Shown: positions 1 through 5,947 of the stretch, piece by piece
Numbering within the stretch: the first letter of the stretch is position 1
Layout of the letters: every line of letters begins with the position of its first letter
Assembly: GCA_964556665.1 (NCBI GenBank)
Contig: CAZKXU010000097.1
Coordinates: forward strand, 1 to 12,756
Direction of reading: 5' to 3'
Source of the DNA: CAZKXU01 sp964556665
Lineage (GTDB): Bacteria > Bdellovibrionota_C > UBA2361 > CAZKXU01
DNA: 12,756 bases
Program-made: the position numbers and the translations under genes
The notes under the pieces: model-generated
Database searches by the model: none
What the model saw: the letters and a program-made list of their open reading frames with translations, nothing else
Told to the model about the DNA's origin: nothing

Positions 1-65
1 AGCGTGACAAGATGGAGCAACGATGTGATGCTAGACGTGAAAAAACTTATTTGGAGGAGCACTAG
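1..65 (+). CDS. Possible C-terminal tail of an upstream gene (partial, unrecognised)
   Basis: Reading from base 3, twenty codons stay open and end at a TAG at 63-65. They would encode a very hydrophilic, charged tail (RDKMEQRCDARREKTYLEEH). The composition is plausible for the end of a soluble protein, and the stop falls just before the candidate fliD promoter region. The stretch is too short to identify. Frame 1 is also open here (to about base 150), so the choice of frame is only a preference based on composition. No function is proposed. Confidence 0.25.
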   Translation, partial: RDKMEQRCDARREKTYLEEH

Positions 66-79
66 GCCCACTTATTGCA
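64..79 (+). promoter_or_regulatory. Candidate sigma-54 (RpoN) promoter for the first fliD
   Basis: The sequence AGGCCCACTTATTGCA has the invariant GG (65-66) and GC (77-78) exactly 10 bases apart, and a full TTGCA -12 element. The -24 element is only partial: GGC plus one further match to the TGGCACG consensus. Sigma-54 promoters drive middle-class flagellar genes in many polarly flagellated bacteria, so the position before fliD is sensible. The start point would fall near base 90, giving a leader of about 30 bases. The site is short and was recognised by eye only. Confidence 0.4.
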
Positions 80-82
80 CAC

Positions 83-110
83 TTCCTAGATGGATAACTA
101 CAACTAGGAA
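83..110 (+). promoter_or_regulatory. Inverted repeat overlapping the ribosome-binding site of the first fliD
   Basis: TTCCTAG at 83-89 is a perfect reverse complement of CTAGGAA at 104-110, with a 14-base loop. The right arm contains the only Shine-Dalgarno-like sequence (AGGA, 106-109) before the ATG at 120. If both arms are in the transcript, the hairpin would mask the ribosome-binding site. If transcription starts near 90, as the sigma-54-like site implies, the left arm is not transcribed and the repeat would instead be a DNA-level feature or chance. Confidence 0.4.
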
Positions 111-119
111 AAAAACTCC

Positions 120-1529
120 ATGCCTCTGGTAAATTTTGCAGGTATTGCATCCGGAATCGACTCGGCCGGTATAATTGATGCTATCATACAGCAGGAAACT
201 AATGCTCGTATTACGCCTAAGGAAAAAAAGGTTACAGATCTTGAGGAAACAAACTCTGTCTTAGCGGAATTAGATGATAAGTTTACAGCTCTTAAAGCAG
301 TATTAGAGGACTTCACCACAATCACCGCAAATTTTCCGGTAAATCAAGCTGAATCCTCAGACGAGACTACTGCCTCGGCAACAGCAAGCGGCACTGCTAT
401 ACCCGGAACATACGCATTAACAGTAACTACTCTCGCAAAAAATGCGACTACTTCCTTTAGTGACAGCTTCTCCTCTCCTAGTGCTGTAATCAACTCCGCG
501 ATTACGCCCACAGGCAATAGTGATGTAGTATATACTATTGGGAATGGCTCGGATCAGATAACAGTTACTATTCCGGTTACTGCTACTACAACGGTTGATG
601 AGTTCATCACCACTTTCAATAATACGACTACACGCGCTACCGCCTCCGCGGTCAACGTTGGAACTTCAGCTGCGCCAGACTATCGTATTGTTGTCAATAC
701 TAACGATTCAGGCACACAAAAAGGGGAGATTGTTAGCATAGCTGTTGGAAGCGACATAACCAGCGCTGGCTCGTTTGCTGCTGCTCCTACAACCAGCAAC
801 GCTACTAATGCGGTTTTTTCACTCTCAGGAATCAGCGGTAGCATAATACGCCAAACCAATGACGTAGCTGACGTTATTAGCGGTGTGACATTTAATCTTA
901 AGACCGGTGCAGGAGCTACAGCCACGATCACAGTAGGCAAAGACAGTGCCGGCAGCACCGGAAAAGTGCAGGAGTTCATTGATCAGTACAATGAAATAGT
1001 TACTTTTATAACAGAGAATAATTTAATCATTCGGGAAGAGGAAGGCGAGGATGTAACTAATATTTTTGGGCCCCTCTCCTCTACAGATGTTGATAATAAT
1101 GCTCTTTTTGCTATACGTAGCGAAATAGCAGGCGCAGTCTATAACTCCGGATCCCTTGTAAAAATCTTTGCCGATATAGGCATAACTACTGAGCGAGATG
1201 GCACACTAAAGTTTAAATCAGAAGACTTTCAAAAGGCGCTAGCCAGCGAGCCAAACTCGGTTACTCAGCTCTCAAGAATATTTGCTGATCGTGTTGCTAC
1301 CACCGGAGGTACTATTGATCAGTTTGTGAGATTCAATGGTCTATTTGATACTGTAGTCAACAACAATAAATCATTAGTCACAGATATTAATGATCAGATC
1401 GCTCGTGCTCAAGCACTGATTGATAAACAGGCCGAAACAATACGGCTTCGCTTCGCACGGCTAGAGGGGCTAATTGGAGGATATCAGAGCCAACAAAACG
1501 CTCTGAACTCTGTGCTAAGCGGTCTATAG
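120..1529 (+). CDS. fliD: Flagellar hook-associated protein 2 / filament cap FliD (paralog 1)
   Basis: This encodes a 469-residue FliD, the cap at the filament tip that folds and inserts exported flagellin; it acts outside the cell after flagellar type III export. The FliD N-terminal signature (FAGIASGIDSAGIIDAII) is at residues 6-23, followed by the coiled helical D0/D1 stretch to about 100. A variable D2/D3 region contains a flagellin-IN-like repeat (TVDEFITTFNN...). The C-terminal FliD domain starts near 235 (SGSIIRQTNDVADVISGVTF) and includes FIDQYNE. It ends in a helix (ARLEGLIGGYQSQQNALNSVL), as expected for D0. There is no signal peptide, as usual for flagellar export. The ATG follows an AGGA by about 10 bases. 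It is followed at 1659 by a collinear paralog. No fliS chaperone gene lies nearby. Length is typical of the family. Confidence 0.93.
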   Translation: MPLVNFAGIASGIDSAGIIDAIIQQETNARITPKEKKVTDLEETNSVLAELDDKFTALKAVLEDFTTITANFPVNQAESSDETTASATASGTAIPGTYALTVTTLAKNATTSFSDSFSSPSAVINSAITPTGNSDVVYTIGNGSDQITVTIPVTATTTVDEFITTFNNTTTRATASAVNVGTSAAPDYRIVVNTNDSGTQKGEIVSIAVGSDITSAGSFAAAPTTSNATNAVFSLSGISGSIIRQTNDVADVISGVTFNLKTGAGATATITVGKDSAGSTGKVQEFIDQYNEIVTFITENNLIIREEEGEDVTNIFGPLSSTDVDNNALFAIRSEIAGAVYNSGSLVKIFADIGITTERDGTLKFKSEDFQKALASEPNSVTQLSRIFADRVATTGGTIDQFVRFNGLFDTVVNNNKSLVTDINDQIARAQALIDKQAETIRLRFARLEGLIGGYQSQQNALNSVLSGL

Positions 1530-1569
1530 ACCTAATTCATTAAAATCACTGAAGTTTCCTAAAAATAAA

Positions 1570-1596
1570 TAAAGTTACGGTTTTCCCTGTCGATAT
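1570..1596 (+). promoter_or_regulatory. Sigma-28 (FliA) type promoter for the second fliD
   Basis: TAAAGTTA at 1570-1577 and GTCGATAT at 1589-1596 are separated by exactly 11 bases. The enteric FliA consensus is TAAAGTTT-N11-GCCGATAA, so 7 of 8 -35 positions and 6 of 8 -10 positions match at the ideal spacing. Transcription would start near 1603, about 56 bases before the ATG at 1659. Class 3 (late) control of a cap gene is well known. This is the best promoter match seen in the window. Confidence 0.65.
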
Positions 1597-1602
1597 CATA
1601 CT

Positions 1603-1622
1603 TAACGCAACGGATGGCGTTA
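1603..1622 (+). promoter_or_regulatory. Short inverted repeat at the predicted start of the second fliD leader
   Basis: TAACGC (1603-1608) and GCGTTA (1617-1622) form a 6-bp stem with an 8-base loop. It begins exactly where the sigma-28-like promoter would start transcription, so the mRNA would begin with a hairpin. That could stabilise the 5' end, or it could be an operator. The stem is short and chance is possible. Confidence 0.35.
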
Positions 1623-1658
1623 TGCTGATTTTTCCTCATTTAACATGGATGTTTCACT

Positions 1659-3047
1659 ATGGCTGGACTAATTAGTTTCTCAGGAATCGCCTCAGGCATA
1701 GACTCGGCTTCACTAATTCAAGCTATTATTGATCAAAAACGAGCTGCTCTTATTAAACCTAAGGAAGAGCGTGTTAGTACCCTTGCCGAGACTAATGCAG
1801 CCTTTGAAAAATTATCGACCTTACTTGATACGCTTAATGCGAGCTCCTCCAAATTTAGAGCGATCAACGGATCCGTTGTTGCAAAAACCGCCAGCTCTTC
1901 AGATGATTCGATACTCTCTGCCAGCGCAGCTAACTCAGCTAGTAGTGGTACTTATTTAATTAATGTAATTACTACAGCCCAAAACGGACAGTTTTCTTTT
2001 GACGATCGCTTCAATTCAGTAAACGATGTAATTGATGCGGACATTGTCGATACAGGCAATAACAAAGTCACTGTTACGATAGGTAGTGGCGATAGCCAGG
2101 AAAGTGTTGAGGTCACTCTTACTAGCTCCAGTACAGTAAATGATTTTATCTCCTCATTTAATAGTACATCTACTAAAGCGATTGCTACTGCGGTAAATAC
2201 CGGCACTTCAGATGCACCATCTTATGCGATTACAATCAGTAGCAAGGAAACCGGGACAGAAGATGGAGAGATCTCAGTAACAACCGGTACGGATATCACA
2301 GTTGCCGGGGCTTTTGCCTCTTCAACATTAAATCAGGCTACTAACGCCACTTTCACATTAAGTGGAGTGAATGGAACGATTACCCGATCAAGTAATACTA
2401 TCAATGATCTCATATCTGGCGTTACACTCACGCTACAGGACTCAGGATCTGCTACTGTAAGCGTAGAAAATGATGCAAATACCACTCAGAGCCGCATAGA
2501 GGAGTTTGTAGATGCATACAATGAGGTAATTAAATTTGTTTCAGAGAATGACCTGATAGTTCGTGAAGAGAACGGTGAAAACGTATCAAATATATTTGCT
2601 CCATTGGCTAACACTGCACTTGATGACAATTTAATCACCTCTCTGCGCAGCGCCTTAAGCAGCACCTCTAACTCTGGAAGAGATGTTAATGTACTAGCTG
2701 ACTTAGGCATTACAACAGAGCGTGATGGTACTCTTAAATTTGATAGTAATCAGTTCACCGATGCATTTGCCTCAGATCCTGAAGGAGTACAACTTCTTAC
2801 CGAGAGCCTTGGTGAAACACTAAGTGCTGTAGATGGAACAATCTCCCAGTATACCCGTTTTAACGGACTAATTGACCAAAGCAAAAAAAGTAATGAAAAT
2901 TCCATTACCTCCCTAAATCAACAGATCTCCCAAATCGAGAGTAATTTAAAATATCAGGAAGATGCTCTGGTATTACAATTTTCAAGATTAGAAGGGTTGA
3001 TTGGCAAACTAAATTCGCAGCAGAGCGCTCTGGCTGGATTAATATAG
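1659..3047 (+). CDS. fliD: Flagellar hook-associated protein 2 / filament cap FliD (paralog 2)
   Basis: This is a second full-length FliD, 462 residues, collinear with the gene 129 bases upstream. It has the same N-terminal signature (FSGIASGIDSASLIQAIID, residues 6-24), a flagellin-IN-like segment (TVNDFISSFNS), and the FliD C-terminal domain from about 230 (NGTITRSSNTINDLISGVTLTL). Nearly identical blocks shared with paralog 1 include GITTERDGTLKF, RFNGL and FSRLEGLIG/FARLEGLIG. The central surface domains are more diverged. The pair looks like an old tandem duplication in which both copies remain intact. The ATG at 1659 has only a weak upstream GGAT. The sigma-28-like site before it suggests late-class expression, possibly unlike its partner. 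Function as a filament cap is inferred from family. Confidence 0.93.
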   Translation: MAGLISFSGIASGIDSASLIQAIIDQKRAALIKPKEERVSTLAETNAAFEKLSTLLDTLNASSSKFRAINGSVVAKTASSSDDSILSASAANSASSGTYLINVITTAQNGQFSFDDRFNSVNDVIDADIVDTGNNKVTVTIGSGDSQESVEVTLTSSSTVNDFISSFNSTSTKAIATAVNTGTSDAPSYAITISSKETGTEDGEISVTTGTDITVAGAFASSTLNQATNATFTLSGVNGTITRSSNTINDLISGVTLTLQDSGSATVSVENDANTTQSRIEEFVDAYNEVIKFVSENDLIVREENGENVSNIFAPLANTALDDNLITSLRSALSSTSNSGRDVNVLADLGITTERDGTLKFDSNQFTDAFASDPEGVQLLTESLGETLSAVDGTISQYTRFNGLIDQSKKSNENSITSLNQQISQIESNLKYQEDALVLQFSRLEGLIGKLNSQQSALAGLI

Positions 3048-3102
3048 CCTCTGACCGAGAACTATTTTAGTACGTCGAAGTCTGTATCCGAGCAATATTC
3101 TC

Positions 3103-3111
3103 TGCTAAACT
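3103..3111 (+). promoter_or_regulatory. Weak extended -10 promoter placing a start at the next ATG (possible leaderless mRNA)
   Basis: TG-C-TAAACT at 3103-3111 resembles an extended -10 (4 of 6 in the hexamer plus the TG). No good -35 is present at 16-18 bases. The expected start point is about base 3118, which is the A of the ATG. No Shine-Dalgarno sequence precedes that ATG, so a leaderless transcript would explain both facts. This is a weak, by-eye match. Confidence 0.2.
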
Positions 3112-3117
3112 CTACCT

Positions 3118-3675
3118 ATGCATTCCGGCCTTCTATCTAAAGATGCTCCCGGCTTTTCTGAGCTAATTAAAGGTTTACTGCCTGCTGATTGGTCGCGCTT
3201 AGAGGCGATCTACCTACTCTCTTCATCCCATGGTGGATTAGAGGAAGCAGAGCTAACGCGACCAGAAGGGGCAAGTTTTAACCCACGACCTGCAAGAATC
3301 GCACAGATTTTAATCAGCGAGGTTAAAGAGCTAGATCCGATTACACTTGGCGGAGCCCTACTTGTAAACTGCCCGCATATTGACAGAATCACAGATTGTA
3401 CTTATGAACGGGAGAGTATTTTAGCAATGCAGGCAAGGAATGCCTACGCTCCTTACAATCTGCCTCGCCCTGCAGAGCGAATTTATTTAGCATACCATCT
3501 AGACATTCTGCGCCATCTGCATATATCAAAAATTGAAGATTCAAGTCGTCTCTTACTTTACGAAAAGACCAAGATTATTCTACAATGCATCGATAATTCT
3601 AATGCAGCGCGCCTTGGTGAGCTGATCTTTGCATGGGTAGAGCGTTTTGAACGAAAAACTTCTAAAATTAATTAG
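3118..3675 (+). CDS. Hypothetical protein resembling a degenerate HD (RelA/SpoT-type) domain
   Basis: This 185-residue soluble protein has no signal peptide or membrane segment, and I do not recognise it firmly. Residues about 20-85 follow the pattern of the HD hydrolase fold of RelA/SpoT enzymes: a helix with a following HGG, then FNPRPARIAQILISEVKELDPITLGGALLVNCPH. In active enzymes this reads like HP..VA.IL......D..TL.AALLHD. The first metal histidine is replaced by N, and the HD pair by VN. The segment AERIYLAYHLDILRHLHI (about 122-139) is placed like the KLADRLDNLR helix. If this is right, the fold is kept but the metal site is lost, so the protein would be a binding or structural module rather than a hydrolase. 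It overlaps the next gene by 29 bases. It is not FliS-like despite following fliD. The coding call is firm; the fold is a tentative inference. Confidence 0.75.
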   Translation: MHSGLLSKDAPGFSELIKGLLPADWSRLEAIYLLSSSHGGLEEAELTRPEGASFNPRPARIAQILISEVKELDPITLGGALLVNCPHIDRITDCTYERESILAMQARNAYAPYNLPRPAERIYLAYHLDILRHLHISKIEDSSRLLLYEKTKIILQCIDNSNAARLGELIFAWVERFERKTSKIN

Positions 3676-4435
3676 TTGGCCAAGCACCATTATTTTTAAT
3701 CTGGCTTTCGCCATCATCCTACTTAGCTTTCACCTCTTGCAGCTTATAGCCTTGAGTATAAGTCCAGCCTTACATCAAAAGGTTGTGAATATTATGTGTT
3801 TTTTCATATACCGTGCTCTTATAATAGTCGGTACAAAGTTTGAGATATCAAACAACCACAACATACCAGCTGATCGCCCGTTAATTGTTATTTCAAATCA
3901 TCAAAGCTTATTTGACATCCCTATCCTTTCATGGGTTTTTAGAAAACATGGCTTGAAGTATATAGCTAAGCAGGAGCTTTCAAGAGGATTCCCGGGAATC
4001 TCGATAAATCTTCGATCTGGCAACAATGCTTTGATCGATCGAAAAAACCCTCGACAAGCGATTCCTGAGATAGAAAAGCTCGGTCGTTTCATAGAAGAAC
4101 AGAGATGCGCTGCCTGTATATTTCCGGAAGGGACACGCGCACGTGATGGCTTTATGAGAAGTTTTAAGCCATCAGGAGTAATGGCACTCATTCGATCAGC
4201 ACCATCAGCAATTATCGTTCCAGTCGCAATTGAAAACTCCTGGGAGTTATTACGTTATAAAATGCGCCCTATCCCCTTCGGAGTTAAATTTAAACTAACA
4301 GTTCTTACTCCTTTCGTAGCAGCTGAGCTCCCAACTACTCAGGAGATCGTAGTACACGCTGAGAACTGCATCAGGTCAGCGATTAATCAGCCGTTATTGA
4401 AAGAATCTGTATTTAATGTTAGTAATAATCAGTAG
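3647..4435 (+). CDS. plsC: 1-acyl-sn-glycerol-3-phosphate acyltransferase (PlsC family)
   Basis: This 262-residue member of the lysophospholipid acyltransferase family likely acylates lysophosphatidate to phosphatidate at the inner membrane in phospholipid synthesis. The catalytic NHQSLFD motif (NHxxxxD, H85 and D90) is present. R132 lies in the second conserved block, FPEGTR is at 159-164, and VPVAIENSW is at 191-199. A hydrophobic N-terminal segment (about residues 14-38) would anchor it in the membrane. The start is the TTG at 3647, which overlaps the preceding gene by 29 bases. No ATG lies close by in frame, and the next Met (about residue 50) would cut off the anchor. A later start is possible but less likely. 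tRNA-Leu follows only 3 bases after the stop. Acylation of another lysolipid cannot be excluded. Confidence 0.88.
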   Translation: MNEKLLKLISWPSTIIFNLAFAIILLSFHLLQLIALSISPALHQKVVNIMCFFIYRALIIVGTKFEISNNHNIPADRPLIVISNHQSLFDIPILSWVFRKHGLKYIAKQELSRGFPGISINLRSGNNALIDRKNPRQAIPEIEKLGRFIEEQRCAACIFPEGTRARDGFMRSFKPSGVMALIRSAPSAIIVPVAIENSWELLRYKMRPIPFGVKFKLTVLTPFVAAELPTTQEIVVHAENCIRSAINQPLLKESVFNVSNNQ

Positions 4436-4438
4436 TTC

Positions 4439-4521
4439 GCCGGAGTGGCGAAATGGCAGACGCGTCGGATTCAAAATCCGATACTGGCGACAGTGTGGGG
4501 GTTCAAGTCCCTTCTCCGGCA
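4439..4521 (+). tRNA. tRNA-Leu (anticodon CAA)
   Basis: The acceptor stem is GCCGGAG (4439-4445) with CTCCGGC (4514-4520), and the discriminator base is A at 4521. The D arm has the leucine-type GGCGAAATGGCAGACGC. The anticodon stem TCGGA/TCCGA encloses the loop TTCAAAA, giving anticodon CAA at 4472-4474, which reads UUG. A long variable arm (ACTG-GCGA-CAGT) marks a class II tRNA. The T arm is GGGGG-TTCAAGT-CCCTT. CCA is not encoded (AATTG follows), so a CCA-adding enzyme is needed. It lies between two protein genes on the same strand with almost no spacing, suggesting co-transcription and release by RNase P and a 3' processing nuclease. Confidence 0.96.
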
Positions 4522-4542
4522 ATTGCTTTTAAATTTGAATAC

Positions 4543-5091
4543 ATGCGGACCCTATTTATACCTCCGCTCATTCTTGCTCTTATTTCATGCAGCGCTGCCA
4601 CCAAGACAGCGCCTCCGCAGGACTATGTATTAAAATCAGTCGAGTTAACTATTAGCAAAACACCTCTTAGCGGCCCCGCAGAATTTGAACAGTATAAAAT
4701 TTCCGGAGATAAAATTTTTGCAGAATGTGGTCGCATACGTCAGAATCGCTTTGAGGCAACTCAACACAATCTCTCTTCACTACAGCAAGAAAAGTTGCAG
4801 TCATTAGCAGCAGACGTTTACGACTTGGTTACCTACATAGATAATAAAAAGCAGCAATTCTCTCCAGCAGGTAAGAGCATCGGGCTAACCGACCCGGGCA
4901 TGCTTGCTCTAGCTATTCAAAGCTCTAAAGCTGAGAACAGATACACTACTTCATTCGACAGCATCTCTCAGCCTTCCTATCCAGCGGAAGTAAAATTAAG
5001 TCGTGTTGCGGTTCAGATTAGATCGCTATTGCCCACCACGCTCTGCGATAATAGAAGTTTCTATGGAATGGGTAGAACCAATGCAAACTAA
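4543..5091 (+). CDS. Predicted lipoprotein of unknown function
   Basis: This encodes a 182-residue protein with a short lipoprotein signal peptide (MRTLFIPPLILALISC). The lipobox is LISC with the acylated cysteine at residue 16. The residue after it is Ser, which by the enteric +2 rule would favour outer-membrane sorting. The mature part is hydrophilic with a QQEKLQSLAADVYDLVTYIDNKKQQ helix-like stretch, and I recognise no domain. The frame stays open upstream to an ATG at 4453, but that start lies inside the tRNA and would hide the signal peptide, so ATG 4543 is chosen. No Shine-Dalgarno sequence is evident. The leader is only 21 bases after the tRNA and might be created by tRNA 3' processing. 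The end overlaps the next lipoprotein gene by 11 bases, suggesting coupled expression. Confidence 0.8.
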   Translation: MRTLFIPPLILALISCSAATKTAPPQDYVLKSVELTISKTPLSGPAEFEQYKISGDKIFAECGRIRQNRFEATQHNLSSLQQEKLQSLAADVYDLVTYIDNKKQQFSPAGKSIGLTDPGMLALAIQSSKAENRYTTSFDSISQPSYPAEVKLSRVAVQIRSLLPTTLCDNRSFYGMGRTNAN

Positions 5092-5947
5092 CTCTTGGAT
5101 CCGCTGCCTTCTTGGAACGATGATAATTACAGGTTGCACAGCCAGCACGCCGATTAACGATAGCCTGATAGGCCGACTTAATAATCGTGGACCCGTTGCC
5201 TTGAGCTCTGAAAACCCCTACTTGGCAGCCAATCTATTGATCTCCCGCGAAATGGAGAGTGAAGAGCTGCGTGGATTTATTAAACATCGAGGCGCTCCTG
5301 CAGCGCTTGAAGTAGAGAAAAAGTCCTTTAATCCTTTAATCCTGCATTTTTATTACCCTGAGAATCAGGAGTACTTCGATCTAGAGCAGATTGAGGATGG
5401 CTGGATGATCCGTGGTCCGTTCCATATACCACATGATAAGTACAAAGAGGTTTCACTTGCCACCCGTGGAATCAGAGGAAATCCCAAACTGGTGCTGCCA
5501 AAACAATCCGACACCCCATGGAGGGATAATGTTAACTACCTAGAACCTCAGGACGTTGCCTCTCAGGTGCATGGCGGTAAATTACATGCCAAGCTTAAAG
5601 AGGATCAGTCAAGTTACACAGAGACAGAGAGGCTAAACGCCCCAATTGAACCACGCTTCGAGCATGAAGCCGCGACTACTCTTAAGCACCCTGCTGAGCT
5701 TACGCCACGAGGCGATGTAGTACATTATGTTACCTTGCCTGGAGAGACACTCTCAATGATTTCAAGATGGTACACCCAAGATCGCTCAAATGCAGGCCGG
5801 ATTGCGAGGATAAATAAACTAAACAATCCGGATGACCTTAAAATCGGCGATATGATTATCGTTCCAAGCTATCTGGTCAAAAACAAATCACGCCTCACTG
5901 AAGAGGCTGCTAAAGCACTTATGATTATTGCTGCTGAGGAGCGGTAG
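5081..5947 (+). CDS. LysM-domain lipoprotein (peptidoglycan binding)
   Basis: From ATG 5081 the product is 288 residues. The N-terminus MQTNSWIRCLLGTMIITGC fits a lipoprotein signal, with the lipobox ITGC and cysteine at 19. A C-terminal LysM domain spans about residues 214-264: VHYVTLPGETLSMISRWY, ARINKLNNPDDLKIGDMIIVP. LysM domains bind N-acetylglucosamine in peptidoglycan or chitin-like glycans, so this is likely an envelope-anchored cell-wall binding protein. The middle (about 20-210) has no recognised domain; it includes a YYPENQEYFDLEQIEDGWMI stretch. The open frame extends upstream to 5003, but starting there or at ATG 5063 would add non-signal residues. ATG 5081 follows GGAATGGG and overlaps the previous gene by 11 bases. 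Its 3' end overlaps the convergent terC by 23 bases. Confidence 0.85.
   Translation: MQTNSWIRCLLGTMIITGCTASTPINDSLIGRLNNRGPVALSSENPYLAANLLISREMESEELRGFIKHRGAPAALEVEKKSFNPLILHFYYPENQEYFDLEQIEDGWMIRGPFHIPHDKYKEVSLATRGIRGNPKLVLPKQSDTPWRDNVNYLEPQDVASQVHGGKLHAKLKEDQSSYTETERLNAPIEPRFEHEAATTLKHPAELTPRGDVVHYVTLPGETLSMISRWYTQDRSNAGRIARINKLNNPDDLKIGDMIIVPSYLVKNKSRLTEEAAKALMIIAAEER

Noticed and set aside
680..979. Antisense open frame of 99 codons inside the first fliD
   Set aside because: The opposite strand is a confident FliD. The antisense product shows no domain and is typical of shadow frames.
3068..3094. Possible sigma-28 promoter before the HD-like gene (TCCGAGCA as -10)
   Set aside because: Only 5 of 8 -10 bases match and the -35 position is essentially unmatched.
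3118..3675. FliS flagellin chaperone, expected after fliD
   Set aside because: At 185 residues it is too long, and its sequence pattern resembles an HD-type helical bundle rather than FliS.
4453..4542. Longer start for the first lipoprotein at ATG 4453
   Set aside because: The added 30 residues are translated tRNA sequence and would bury the signal peptide and lipobox that begin at ATG 4543.
4445..4633. A short open frame (62 codons) starting within tRNA-Leu
   Set aside because: It lies over the tRNA and the lipoprotein signal sequence, has no recognisable content, and is better explained as a shadow.
5003..5080. Longer start for the LysM lipoprotein at 5003 or 5063
   Set aside because: These starts lie deep in the preceding gene and add polar residues before a lipoprotein signal that fits ATG 5081.
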